Assembly: GCA_013400155.1 (NCBI GenBank)
Contig: VXBM01000056.1
Span: 1 to 64,000 of the forward strand
DNA from: Helopsaltes ochotensis
Taxonomy: Eukaryota > Chordata > Aves > Passeriformes > Locustellidae
Direction of reading: 5' to 3'
Length of the DNA stretch: 64,000 nucleotides
The position numbers and the translations under genes were made by a program. The notes below the pieces were generated by a model that searched no databases, was not told the DNA's origin, and was given only the letters and a program-made list of their open reading frames with translations. This document shows positions 50,801 to 62,800 of the stretch, one piece after another. Every line of letters begins with the position of its first letter. Positions within the stretch are counted from its first letter, which is position 1.

Positions 50801-53800
50801 CAGCCTGTGAGGAAGGGACCATTATCTACAATGAAAGGGTGCGTCTCCTGCTCAGTCCTAGTCCTGTGTGCTCTCACAGCCTCAGTGAGTCAGATCTCTT
50901 CTCAGGTAAAATGGCAGCTGTCAGTCACATCAAGCAAAGAGCTGAGCTGTTGGAGCAAAGAGGAGCTCCCCTTGGAGTGACATGAGGATCTGCATCCCTG
51001 ATACAAGAGGTTTCTGGGGAAGTGCCATCAGATGAAGCAGGTCACCCTTGTCCTGGGACTATGCAGCCAGCGTTGTCAAAGTGGAAGGACAAGAGCAAGC
51101 TGACAGGGAGGTGGAGCAGGTGCCCACTTTGTGGCTGCCACAAGTGGCCTTGCATTTTTGTGGAGGATGAAGACTAGCAGACCTCCCTCCGAGAGGAGGC
51201 CAGTGCAGGTGTCTGTGGGAAGAGGGAGTGTTGCTGGATCTTCTGCACTGTGAACGTTCCCCTATCCCATTGCAAAAGATGGTATAAGATGTAGCTCTTG
51301 TTAAAATCCAGAGAGTGAAACAGCCTCCTGTCTATGGGAAGTCATATGGAGCGTTCTTCTGCTTGGTTTTATTCTGTTTCATTTCCTTCTCTCTTCTCAT
51401 CCCACCGTGTTGTTTCTTTCTAGGCCCAGATCCCAACCTCGAGTTTGTATCCCTCTTCAGCTGTTCCCCTCACCAAATCCTCTACCACAGCTCCCACCGT
51501 GGCCACAAAACCTGTCACCAGCTCTATGCATGTGGGCCCGAGCACTGTTCCCCACACAGAGCCCATCCACGTCACACCCTCCTCAGCCTCGGAGACGACG
51601 CCGGAGCCCGCGCAGACCCCCAGCTACACCCACCTGAGCCTCTCCACCGAAGCTGCCTCTCTCCAGGCTGCCACAGAATCCCCGCTGCCACCGCCAGCAG
51701 ACAAACCTGCTGTCACTGTGCCAGAGACAACTTCTCCTGCTGCATCTGTCCTCTCCAGCCCATCGAAAAATGTGGATCACATAGCCTTGCCCACTGAAGG
51801 GCCAGTCACAGCCCAGGAGGCCTGGCACACAGACCCACCCACCACCCTCGGGGGTAGCCCTCTGCACTCGTCTGCAGTGGCAGCTGTAACACCTTCTCCT
51901 CATGTCACGAGTTTCAAGTGGCCTCCAAGTCCTTTTCCTACCACAGAGGCACTGACGTCTGCCATCTCATCTTCCCAGACCCCCAGCCAGGTGCCAGGGA
52001 GCCCTGTTGTCTCTGATGATGCTCCTGGATTGCCAGGAACTGAGCTCTCTGTTTCAGAGCTCCCAACATCAGCTCCCCCGCAGTGGCTGCTGAAGGAAGG
52101 CACAGAGCTCCAGGACACAGACGACTGGATGGATTTACTGCAGGCTGAGAATGACACATCTCTTTTCTCTGCTTCTACTCTTCTGTCGGGTGATGGCGAT
52201 TCTTCAGAGAGGGATGTCCCTGACTTTCCCAGGATCCTTCACCCTGACCTTGATTATCAGTATGATGCCCCTGAGTTTTGGGAGGAGGTAAGTTACTTGC
52301 CTTTTGTAATTCACAGTCTAAGGCTGTAACTCTTTTAAGTTTTCTTACAGATTGCCAGTCTAGTATTTCAGCGCACAGGAGGGGTTGTGATGTGTGGTTT
52401 TTTTTTCAGAGTGAAGAGCCTAGCTGGGGTCCAAATGCATGTCCCTGTGTGCAGGGAATCCAGGGATCTTCGCTGTTTCCAGTCAATGTGGCAAGGAAGA
52501 TAACCCTGCTGGGAAAGAACTTCCACCTCTATCAGGTAGTCAGCTCAATGCCATCACCATCAAGACATTGCCTTAATGCAGGGCACTGTTTGGGCAGCTT
52601 CGCCACTGGACTGCTAAAAATTTGTGTAAGATACAGGTGTGACTGCCTAGATTTCTCCTAGAGAAATAACCTATTTCTGTGCATAAGGAATTCCATAGCT
52701 GGTTATATTGGTGTGTAGAAGATCACCCAGAGAAAGAGAGAGTACAGGTGTACAGCAACCTGCTGGAGAAGATCTGCATGTATTTGGATTAAATTGCACC
52801 TGCATTGCACTGCAGAGGGTAGTTCTTGGAATAACTTTCTGCTGAATCTGTCCTGTTTGTTTGTGTCTCCATAAGCTAAAGACAAGTAATCTATTCCCTT
52901 TCCTTTCTGGCATGCTCATGTTAATGTGGCTATTCCTGCCATACCTGAAACTTCTGCAGTGGGGAAAACCACACTTGACAGCTGTTTCTCGGGTGTGCCT
53001 CTGATAAAAATTCTCCTTGCTTCTGAAGACAGAAGATGATTTAGTAACCTTTGACAAAAAAACAGCTCAGAACATGCAGCCCACAGTCTAATTGTTACTT
53101 TATACATTCAACCTGACATACTGGACTGCTCAGAGGAGCAGAGCTGGTTCCAGAGAGATGCATATCTAGCTTTTTTACAGGAAGTATCTAAGCAATTCAG
53201 TGGAAGGTTTACAGAGGAGGAGAAATATACACTTACTGTTTTTGACATGCACTGCCCTTATCTGTGTACTCTATTTTTCATCTCCAAGCTAGTGTTTCAC
53301 AGGGATGTACTGGCATAACTTCCCAGTCTCACTGTTTTGGCTTTTTTTAATTTCCCTCTGTGCTAAGTTCTCTGCACAGTGACACTTCTAGGTGTTTTGT
53401 GTTGATTTGCCTTTCATACATGGAGGCAGTCGCAGCATAGAGAGTCCTTGAATATAGCATAGAGTTGGCATAATGAGGGGAATGAGAGAAGCATGCTGCT
53501 GGCTTGGTGACTTGGGGAAAGGTGCTGAACTGGAGAGGCAGGAGGACACTTGTGCAGCCTGAAGCTCTGTGTCAGTGAGAAATGGTGCCATGTGTCTCCT
53601 CCTGCAGGACCAGCAGTGGGATTATGAGTGTGTCTTGAATTTGGAGGGGAGGACAGTGGTGATGGAAGCTTATGTGGAAGGAGAAGAAACAAACAAGTCC
53701 CTCTGTTATATCACTTGCCAGATGAACCAGGTGAGTGCTGGGATTACTGTGCCATTTCACAGTTCACACAGGTGCTGGTTTTGCTCAGCAAAAGATGGAA

Positions 53801-56800
53801 GGCAAGCTCTGGAGAAAAAAGCATAGTTTGCAAAAAGTATTTGTAGAATATTTAGCACTCTGGGGCCCTCAGCTGTGATGCTGCTGCCTGCCAGTACTGG
53901 TACCTTCAACCTCAGGAAGATTATGCAGTCTGAGGCACATGACCTGTTGCTGCTCTGGCTATAGCAGGGGATGGTGCTGTCTCTGAACTGGCCGGCATGG
54001 TGCCACTCCTGCTTTAGCTTGAGGCACTGTTGTTTGTCATTATCTGCATCATGACTCCTGTCAAACCTCCATGATGATTGTTCTTTTGTGAGAAGAAAAA
54101 TGTTAGTACTGATTTTGTCCTTGGTGATAGAAGCAAGCCCATGGATTTAAAATTATCAGAGAAAATTAAAACAGACATGTACACTTCTGGATGCTGTGTG
54201 AATTTTACTTAAGGCAAGATTCGCAAGCAGAGATGTTATTTTTAGTTCAAAAACTCATATATTTAAGGGAGAAGAACAACACAGGCTCTTGTGCACATGA
54301 GTGCTGCAGACCAATTGTGATCCTACATCATCAGCTCTACTGAAATTGCATAAATGCCAACTTGAGCAGCTTTCTGAGCAGGTGGCTCGTAGATAGGATT
54401 GGCCACTTAGGAATGCAGTTAGGAAGTTAGACAAGTATTGTTGTGAGCACAGACTTGGTTTTCAGCGTTCATCCTAGTGAACCAAAACCTGCTACTCTTT
54501 CTAGAGCAGAGCTGTGACTGTGAACCAGTGAGGACGAGCCTGTGCTGCCACTGCCCCAGCTAACACTGCCTTGTCTGCATGCATGGAAGCTCCATGTCGG
54601 TGCTTCTTTGCCTCTTCAACTGGTTTGGTTTTGCCTCTGTTAAGTCCTTTCGATGATCTTTGTCTTTGCAGTACAGTTACACAGCACCTCAACTTGAATT
54701 CAATGCTGTGGTGTTTGTACAGAGGCGACGACACCTTCGAGTGGACAGTGCTGCAGATCTTCATGGTAGGAGTGCAACACCTTCCCAGTAAAAACACAGC
54801 AGATGAGGTGGAAGGGAATTGAGAAATCCTCAAATGAGGCTTTTTGTACCTGTGGCAGTTCTATCACAAGAAAACTAAGGAAGACAGAGCTTCACTTCTG
54901 TTGCTTGTCATGGGGGCAGGAGGGGAGGAGTGGGGTCTGTAAAAGACTGCTGGGTTATGCTGTGCCCTATGGGGATGTTTGCAGGTACCTCTAAATTTTT
55001 CTCCTTTGCAGTGACTTTTTACAACTGCTCTGTGGGACACACTGATTGTAGCCGCTGCCAAACAGCTGACTCAAAGTACAACTGTGTGTGGTGTGGAGGT
55101 GACAACCCCAGCTGTATCTTCAGGGGTTCTTGCAAGGAAGAAATTGAAGACCTGTGTCCAGCACCTCTCATTCACTCTGTGAGTAATTTGCTCACTGGTG
55201 CACTGCACACAGGGCAAGGAGGGCTCCATTCTGCAGTGGAAATCAAAGGGCTGTGAACTCAGAGTGCAAACAGTGCAGCTCATTAATTTATCGACCTTCT
55301 GAAAAGGAAGTTCAGTTGGGGTCCCTCAGTGTTACGAGGATTCTACAATGTTGTTGCTGGGCTTTCAGTTTGCTGGTAGAGAACAGTGGGGAATGATTCG
55401 TTTGTATCTCAGCTGAAACTGGCACACCAGAATCATTCAGGAGCTGGGAAATGGTCCACAGGATGGATCCTCCAACTGTCCTGAGCCAGACCCTGAAACA
55501 GTTTGGCCCAACGAAGCCTGAGGCAAAGGAGGGTAAAAGTTAATGACAACAGCACAGCAACAATGGGAAAGGCATGATGGGTTACTGGTATTAATTATTT
55601 CTGTCTGTTTATTTTAAATGTTTCTTGCTAACTGCCACATGAGAAGTGTCTGTAGCCATGTGTCCCTTTTGCTGTCAGCTTGTCCTTCCTTTGGTGGCAC
55701 ACAACATCCATGTGCTGCATCTTGTCTTAGTTTACCTTGGATGCTGCTCAGGGACAGAGCTTTGACATTTGTGCAGCATGCAATTCATTGTTGTCCTGAT
55801 GCTGAGGAGGGAATGGTGCTTGCTGCTTCAATACTAGTAACATGTATTGGCTTGTGCATTCCCACTCTTCAGCAGAAATGGCCTGTGGAGTAGTCAGCAT
55901 GTCGATGGGAAGGCAAAGCAGGGCAGTCTTTGCCTTCTGAGTGGATTATCACCTCTGGGTGGGGATTACTGGCAACACCGAGGTACAGGAAAGAAGGCTC
56001 CAACTGTGGTGTTCTTTATGACCTTTCTTCTGAGGAGGCTGCAACCTGGGACTAGTCCAAGCCAGTAAAAGGAGTCAACAGCAGTGACCTGAGCAGGCAG
56101 AGTTTGCACTGGGGCAGCTGCAGGGCCCTGTGCTGTAGACCACTCACCAGACTGTGGAGGTCTGAGATGCTGTGACATTTACACATGCGCGGATGTCTTT
56201 GCAGGTGTACCCCCTGTCTGGACCAGTGGAAGGTGGCACTAGAATCACCATCACTGGCTCAAACCTCGGGCAGAAACATCAAGACATTGCAGAAACTGTC
56301 ACTGTTGCAGGAATTCCCTGTGCCGTAGATGCTCAAGAGTATGAGATCTCTAGCAGGTAGAGTATCTGTGAAACCTCCTCCCAGAGGCAGGCGCTGGCTT
56401 TTCCCTTGGCTGCTAACCCAGCCTGAGATGTCTGTGCCTTTGCTGTAGTAGGTTGAGCCCTGCCCATTCCCAGGGAGTGCCCCGAGTAAGGTCACTGTGT
56501 GAGTAGTTGCTCAGGCAGTGACCCTAGAGAGATAAGGTTGTGTACAAGGCGACAGCCAAACAGTGATGGCGTATTCCAACCATGTTGCCCAGACAGAGCC
56601 CACAGTCAGGTCAGGGAGTTGTGGGCTCAGAACCCTGCAGTTTCATGGGTGTCTCACTCAGCCACAGGAGATTTCAGTAAAGCAAAGGACATGGCTTGTG
56701 CAAGTGTCACTGACCATGTTAACACAGGGCAAGGATGGGAACCAATTCCATCTAGGGATGTGGTTGAAGGCACGCCCCTACACTGTCAGTCTTCACTTTC

Positions 56801-59800
56801 TAGTGAAACTTCCCCCCAGGAAGAAACTCAAAGAAAAGATCCTCTCTGCCAGGGACAAATGAGGAAGTCCTGGTGGGCCCAGTGCCACTTTTCTGGTGGC
56901 CAGGAGTGCCTGACAAGTCACACTGTGCTTGTAAATGTAGTGGCAAGGAGAAGGATGAGAAGCAAAAAGACCTATCCTGCTGAATGTGGCTTGTGTCAGT
57001 GATAGAGAATTGTGCAGCTGGTGTGTCTGGCCAGGGCAGAAAAAAAATAATAAAGCAGTAGTTAGGTCTTAAGAGGTATGAATGGGGGATAACTAGAAAG
57101 CAAAGAGAAAAGGATATTTGTATAGTTGGCCTGTGGCAGGGCAGGTAGATGGGAGTTTTGGAGAAGGGAGGGAGAGGAGCCAAACAACCAGCAGGAGAAG
57201 AAGAGAGCAATTGTGAGTAACCTCTTATCAGAGCTATCACAAACATGTTTTTTCATTCCATGGTGGTAGTAGTAGTTGTAGCACCCTTCCCTCTAGGAGC
57301 CAGGTACGATCCTGCTGGGAATGGCCTGCTGTGTTGAGCAGTGTTGTCCTGTCTGTGCAATTTGTTTGTCTGGATCCATCTGCTTTCTGTTTTCATCCTA
57401 GAATTAGAGCATAATCTTTCTGGGGTTAGCACTGTCTGTGTTCTGTATCTGTAAATCACCTGGCATCACAGGGTCTTGGCTTGGACTGCTCTGCCTAAGA
57501 TCAAATTCCTCAGCCTCTTAAGTTGAGGGGATATAGCTGTGAACCTGGAACCCGCTCCTGAGCAAGGCCCAGACAAAATTAATCTCCTGCTATGCAGGAG
57601 GGCTGGGAAGTCTCCTGCAGATTAGCTTTTCTTTTAGCAAATCAGTGTTGTAACATGGGACTCCTTGCTGCTCTAAGTACAGTTTGACTTTTCATCTTGC
57701 CAGCATCTCCCATAGCAAATTATGTCTGGAAAAAGAGCTGGGAGGAATGGCTGGTGCAGATGAGCAGATCTGGCTGGTTGCAGAGGCCGCTGGCTGAAGA
57801 CCAGTGAACAGCTAAACCCAGGCCTTGAGTCTTCTGCATCAGACACATCACCAATGTATGGATTGACCCCTGCTGGCTTGAGGTCCCTCCAGATGCAACT
57901 GATTTTGATCAACTCTGGAAAATAGAAGAGTTCTTGGACTCTTTGTGTATCTGTGACATGGTGGGATTCATCCTGTCTGTCTGAGAAAGAATAATCTTAG
58001 ATAGGATGGGCCTGTTTGGAACTGGTCCCTGCTTTTTTCTGCTGCACCTAACCCGGCTTTTTTAGAGGTGTTTCTCAATGTTTGATTGCATATTCTGAGC
58101 ATTAGATAAGGCTGGAAGAAGGGAACTGTGGTTGCTAGATGTTTTTAAGACATACTACAATGGATGCAGCTCCCCTGCTCTCCCCTGGTGTGACTTTGTT
58201 CTTGGATTGTCCTGCAGCATTGTGTGTGTCACCGGCGGGAGCTGGACAGAGAGGTTTGGGCATATAGTGGTGGAAGTGCCTGGAGGAGGTCGTGGAGTTT
58301 CTGGTCATGTTTTTACCTATCAGGTAACATAACTATAATATCTCCCCTGTTTTCCCAGTATCTCTGCTAAATGACTGTTTATTGCATGAACTTACAGGAC
58401 TCTACCTGGCACTTGCTGCTGGTATTTTTATCTGATTTTTCTGCTGCTTGTGTTGTGTAGTGTATTGGGATTTTTTTGTTTTGTTTGGTTTGTCCCTCCC
58501 TCACTCCCCTTTAGATTATAAGAACAGCTATACTGGGTAGTGCTAAAGATCCTGTAGTCTAGTGATTTTATTTCTTTTTTGACATGGTAACTGTTAAATA
58601 CTTAAGGATACACTGTATTTTTCCTCTATGTTTCCAACTTGAAGGGGTTTTTTTATTGATGGCTTAACGTCTTATTAAGACTTTTGACTTTTCTTTTGTT
58701 AATATGCAAATTGCTGTTTGAATATGCTTTTGTCTTCTGTCCTTCAACATCTGGTGGCAGTAAGTCCAGAATTCCTGTGCATTGTGCAGAGAAATGTTTC
58801 CTATCATTTCAAAACATGTTTCTGATAACTTTTTGATATCTTAAACCTGACAACTATAAAATAATACTTAAGTAACTTTTAAACACTATTGCTTCTTTTT
58901 CTTCCTTTCTGTGCAATTTACAAGTTATGTATGTAGTTGCATGTCCTTCTCTCCCATGGGAAGGGGAAAGAGATTCTGACGAGTCTTAAGCTCTTCTATT
59001 TTTGGCTTGATAGATTTTATGGTTTTCTGTCCTAGATTATGCTTGTTGCTCTTCTCTCGGTTATCACCAAGATGCAATTTAGAGACTAGCAATGGTGTAC
59101 GTGTTTGTTTTTTATCCTGTAACTCTCTCTCCTCCTTCTTACTTCATGGATCTTACTTTTTGTCAGCGGTGACTTACTTGTGTCACTCTTCCTGGCTTCT
59201 CTAAATTTTGCTGCAGCTCCTCAGTGGTACTAAGAGTTTTTAAAGTTTTTACAGCACAGGTCTCAACAAAAATTCTTAGGGCTCCCTGCTGTTAATCTCC
59301 TCATCTGATAGGCAGACAGGCAATTTATTTGCTACCTTGTTTTTCCTAACTTGAGTTATTAATCCGATTACTGATCTGAACAATCCCTTTGGACTGTTAA
59401 TCTTTGGGTTTGTGTGTGAGGCTCACAGCTGTGCTGTTTGCAACATCCATATGCCTTTGGCAGTCTGTGGAAAGGTCCTCGATTCATGGTTCTTGCTGGT
59501 ATGATTGATCCCTCATCTGCTCAGTAAAGTAGCTGCTGGAGTATAGCTGAGGCCTGCATGTGGTTTGGATCTGTAGCTTCTATTTTCACAGCATTGGAGG
59601 ACACTGAACACATTCTGCTGTTTCCTTTCCTCGTTTTATCTTTTGAGGTCCTTGTCACTCACTTCCCTTTTTTTTTTTTTCCTTTTTTTTTCCTCCCTCT
59701 TCTAGAATCCAGAGCTGAAATCCATTGTTCCAACTCAGGGTCCCAAAGCAGGAGGAACCTGCCTTACCCTTCTAGGCTCGAAGCTGCTGACTGGGCATCC

Positions 59801-62800
59801 TAATGAGATCAGTGTCCTGCTTGGAGACCTCCCTTGTCAAATGTAAGATCAGAACTTGCCAGTGTGCTAGCTGTGCACTGGCCAGAGTCCTTCCCAGAGC
59901 CTCCCAGGGTGTGATGCTGCCTGGAGCAGCTGGAGTTCTGCTTTCCTCTGTGTTCCAGGGGATCTTCCCTGTGAGGGTCATGGCAGCAACCTCAACCATC
60001 TTAGATTCTGGCCTACCTTCCCTAGATGTGAGCAGGACTGCTCACCTCTGTTCTGCTTGTCCCTTGGGAGGACTGTAACCCATCTGACACTCTGCTTTTG
60101 CTGGTGGGGAGCTGCAGCTGGCTCCTCCAGTCTGATCCCAAAAGCTGCTTGTTCTCTTGCACCCTGGAATACGTACACCTGCAGCACCTCACTGCTGGTG
60201 AGAAGCTGCATATGCCTTGGTAGCATGTGTCCAGTCCCTTCAGTCTGGACAGTGACTGTACCTGCTTTTTGTCTGTGTACTGCTCCTGACAGCTGCCCAG
60301 CAATTATTACTTGCACAGACAAGGCACAAGAGTTTTCATCATGAGATTTAGGAAAATAGCAGAAGAGGTTTGCAGACACTCTGCAAAGAGAAAGGTGCAA
60401 TACTATAAAATGTGTTTCTGCAGTGGCTGTGTTAATCCCTTGTTCTTCTTGTCTCTCCAAGCCTCTCTGAGATGACAGAGGATCAGCTGGCATGCCAGAC
60501 AAGTCCCAGCAATGTGTCCACAGAACTCCCAGTCACCATCAAATATGGGGAGCAAGAGCGGAGATTGGAAGGATCCCTCTTCAGATACACTCTGGATCCC
60601 AACATCACTTTTGCAGAGCCACCAAAAAGCTTCCTCAGGTAGAAAGAATGAGTGTCCCTTTCCATGGGCAGTGTGCTGGGTCTGCAGCACCAATGGCATC
60701 TCTCTTGAGTGGCACTTTGGAGTACAGCCAGGCTTGTAAGAATGACCATAAACAGAGGGATGGGAGCATGGACAGAATCGAGATCATGAATGACAGGTGA
60801 GTTAGATCAGCTGCTTTTGTCTTTCAGTGGAGGGAGAGTGCTCAGAGTTCATGGATACAACTTGGATGTTGTACAGAAACCAAAGATCCGAGTTACAGTT
60901 TCTCCATCTGAACGTCGGCGCCGAGGAGTGGGGCGATGGCGAAGGATCATCCCAGACTCTGAGTGTCCTGAGGATTCTCTGTGCAGCATCCAGCAGGTAG
61001 CACAGCACTCAGTGGGGATGTGGGTGCACAAGGGTTGATGTTCCACCTCTTCAGAGGTGGACTTTCTGTCCCTAGTGCTTTTTTCCTCCCACCACTTGTT
61101 GTTATCTGCTTGGATTGTACCAACAGTCTTGGCCCATGGAAGTGTTCTCTGCCAAACTGATAGGTTAAGCACTTTCACAAACATTTCCATGGGCTGGGTC
61201 TGCCTAGAGATGTGCAGGATTGTAATGTGGGACAGAAATAGCAAGGCAGCAGTGTGGAGATAAAGAAATCTACATCTGAGCCAGAGACCTTGTGCGTCTT
61301 TGCTTCACATTCTTCCTTTTGCATATTTCAGTCTGTCCCTATAGTTCCTGGGATCTCTTTCACTCTGTGATACAAAACCAGGCAGTGAAATTATCAGCAC
61401 CACAATAATTTTCTGCTCTCCTGCTGTCAATCTGCTGAGATGGGTCATTACAGAGGTATTGATGTGGTCACCAAGGTCAGACCATGCAGGAGAATTTGTA
61501 GAGGTAGAGGGTGGTTTGGCAGCTCAAGTACAAGAAGGATTTGCATTATTAGTGCAAATGATGAAGGGCTTCCTGTACATAAATGTGCTCCTAATACACA
61601 TTCATCAGTAACAGCTGGTTTTATCCATGTTCTCAGGAAAGATTTGTGGCTGTAGGGCAGGAAAAAAAAGACTCTAATACTTTCACCAAATGTATAAAAC
61701 ATATCCAACCAGGCATGGGAACACTTTCACAGAAGCATTCAGACTGGTAAAATAGCCTTGCATTGAAGGTATTTGGTCCTATTCTCTCAGAGCAAGGAAA
61801 TCTAAAGCTGGTCTCTCTCCAGAATTTGCTGCCAGGGGAATGTCAGAGCTGATTCCCACTGCTGAGACTTCCAACAAAACCAATGCTATGAAAGCTTTCC
61901 TTTAGAGGAACATGGGGAATTCCTCAGGTCTTGGATTTTTCCCCTTTACAGTTAAGCAGGGTTCTTCTGGCATTTCTCCAGATTAGAAAAATGCAGACTG
62001 GCCCCAGATTGGGGTGGGAAGTATTGCCAAGCTGCAGAAGTATTGGTGTTCCATTACTGACACTATTTTTGCCTTTTTCCTTAGTTTGAAGAACCATGTC
62101 TTGTTAACTCTTCCTACCTGATCCTGTGCAAAACTCCAGCCATTAACCTTCTGTTGAGGAGTGTCCGTATCAAACTGGAATTTATTCTGGATAATCTGAG
62201 CTTTGATTTCAACTCACTGCATCCCATGCCTTTCTCTTATGAAGTCAACCCCATCCTAAAACCATTGAATGCTGAGGACCCTGCCAAACCATATCGTCAC
62301 AAACCAGGAAGTGTCATCTCTGTGGAGGTAAGACGAAAACCAGCTGGAATTAATGTTCCTTGTCTGAAGTTTTAAGTTGGTGTTATGCAGCATCCAAGGT
62401 TTTTAAAACATTTGACAGGTTACAACTTGCCACAGCACGTCTGCTTTGGCCTGTGAGAAACAGTACATAAGAGGAGGGAAAAGAGTGCATCAAAAAAGCC
62501 TCTTGAGTCCGTAAATCATTGTTAGAGGCTTCATAGGGCTTGTGGAAACTTCTGTGGTTTGTTTTTTGGGGGCTTTTTAATCCTAATAAACTATTTGTAT
62601 GTGAGATATTAGTACTACACTATCCTAATAGCCTATGCTCAGCTACTGACTCTCATACCTACTTCAGTTTCCTCTAGACATAATTTAGGAGTAAAAGAAT
62701 CCTGCCAGTGGGGAAGACCTGTTACTAAGTGAAGACAGGAAAATCACTCATTAAAGATGATATAGAAGAGCACAGTGACTATTTTTACTGTACATGCAAG

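Noticed and set aside
56499..57002. 167-codon open frame in a plexin intron
   Set aside because: Low-quality composition with no recognisable domain; likely chance.
59978..60502. 174-codon open frame on the - strand
   Set aside because: It overlaps plexin coding exon 17 in antisense and the intron before it; no domain is visible.
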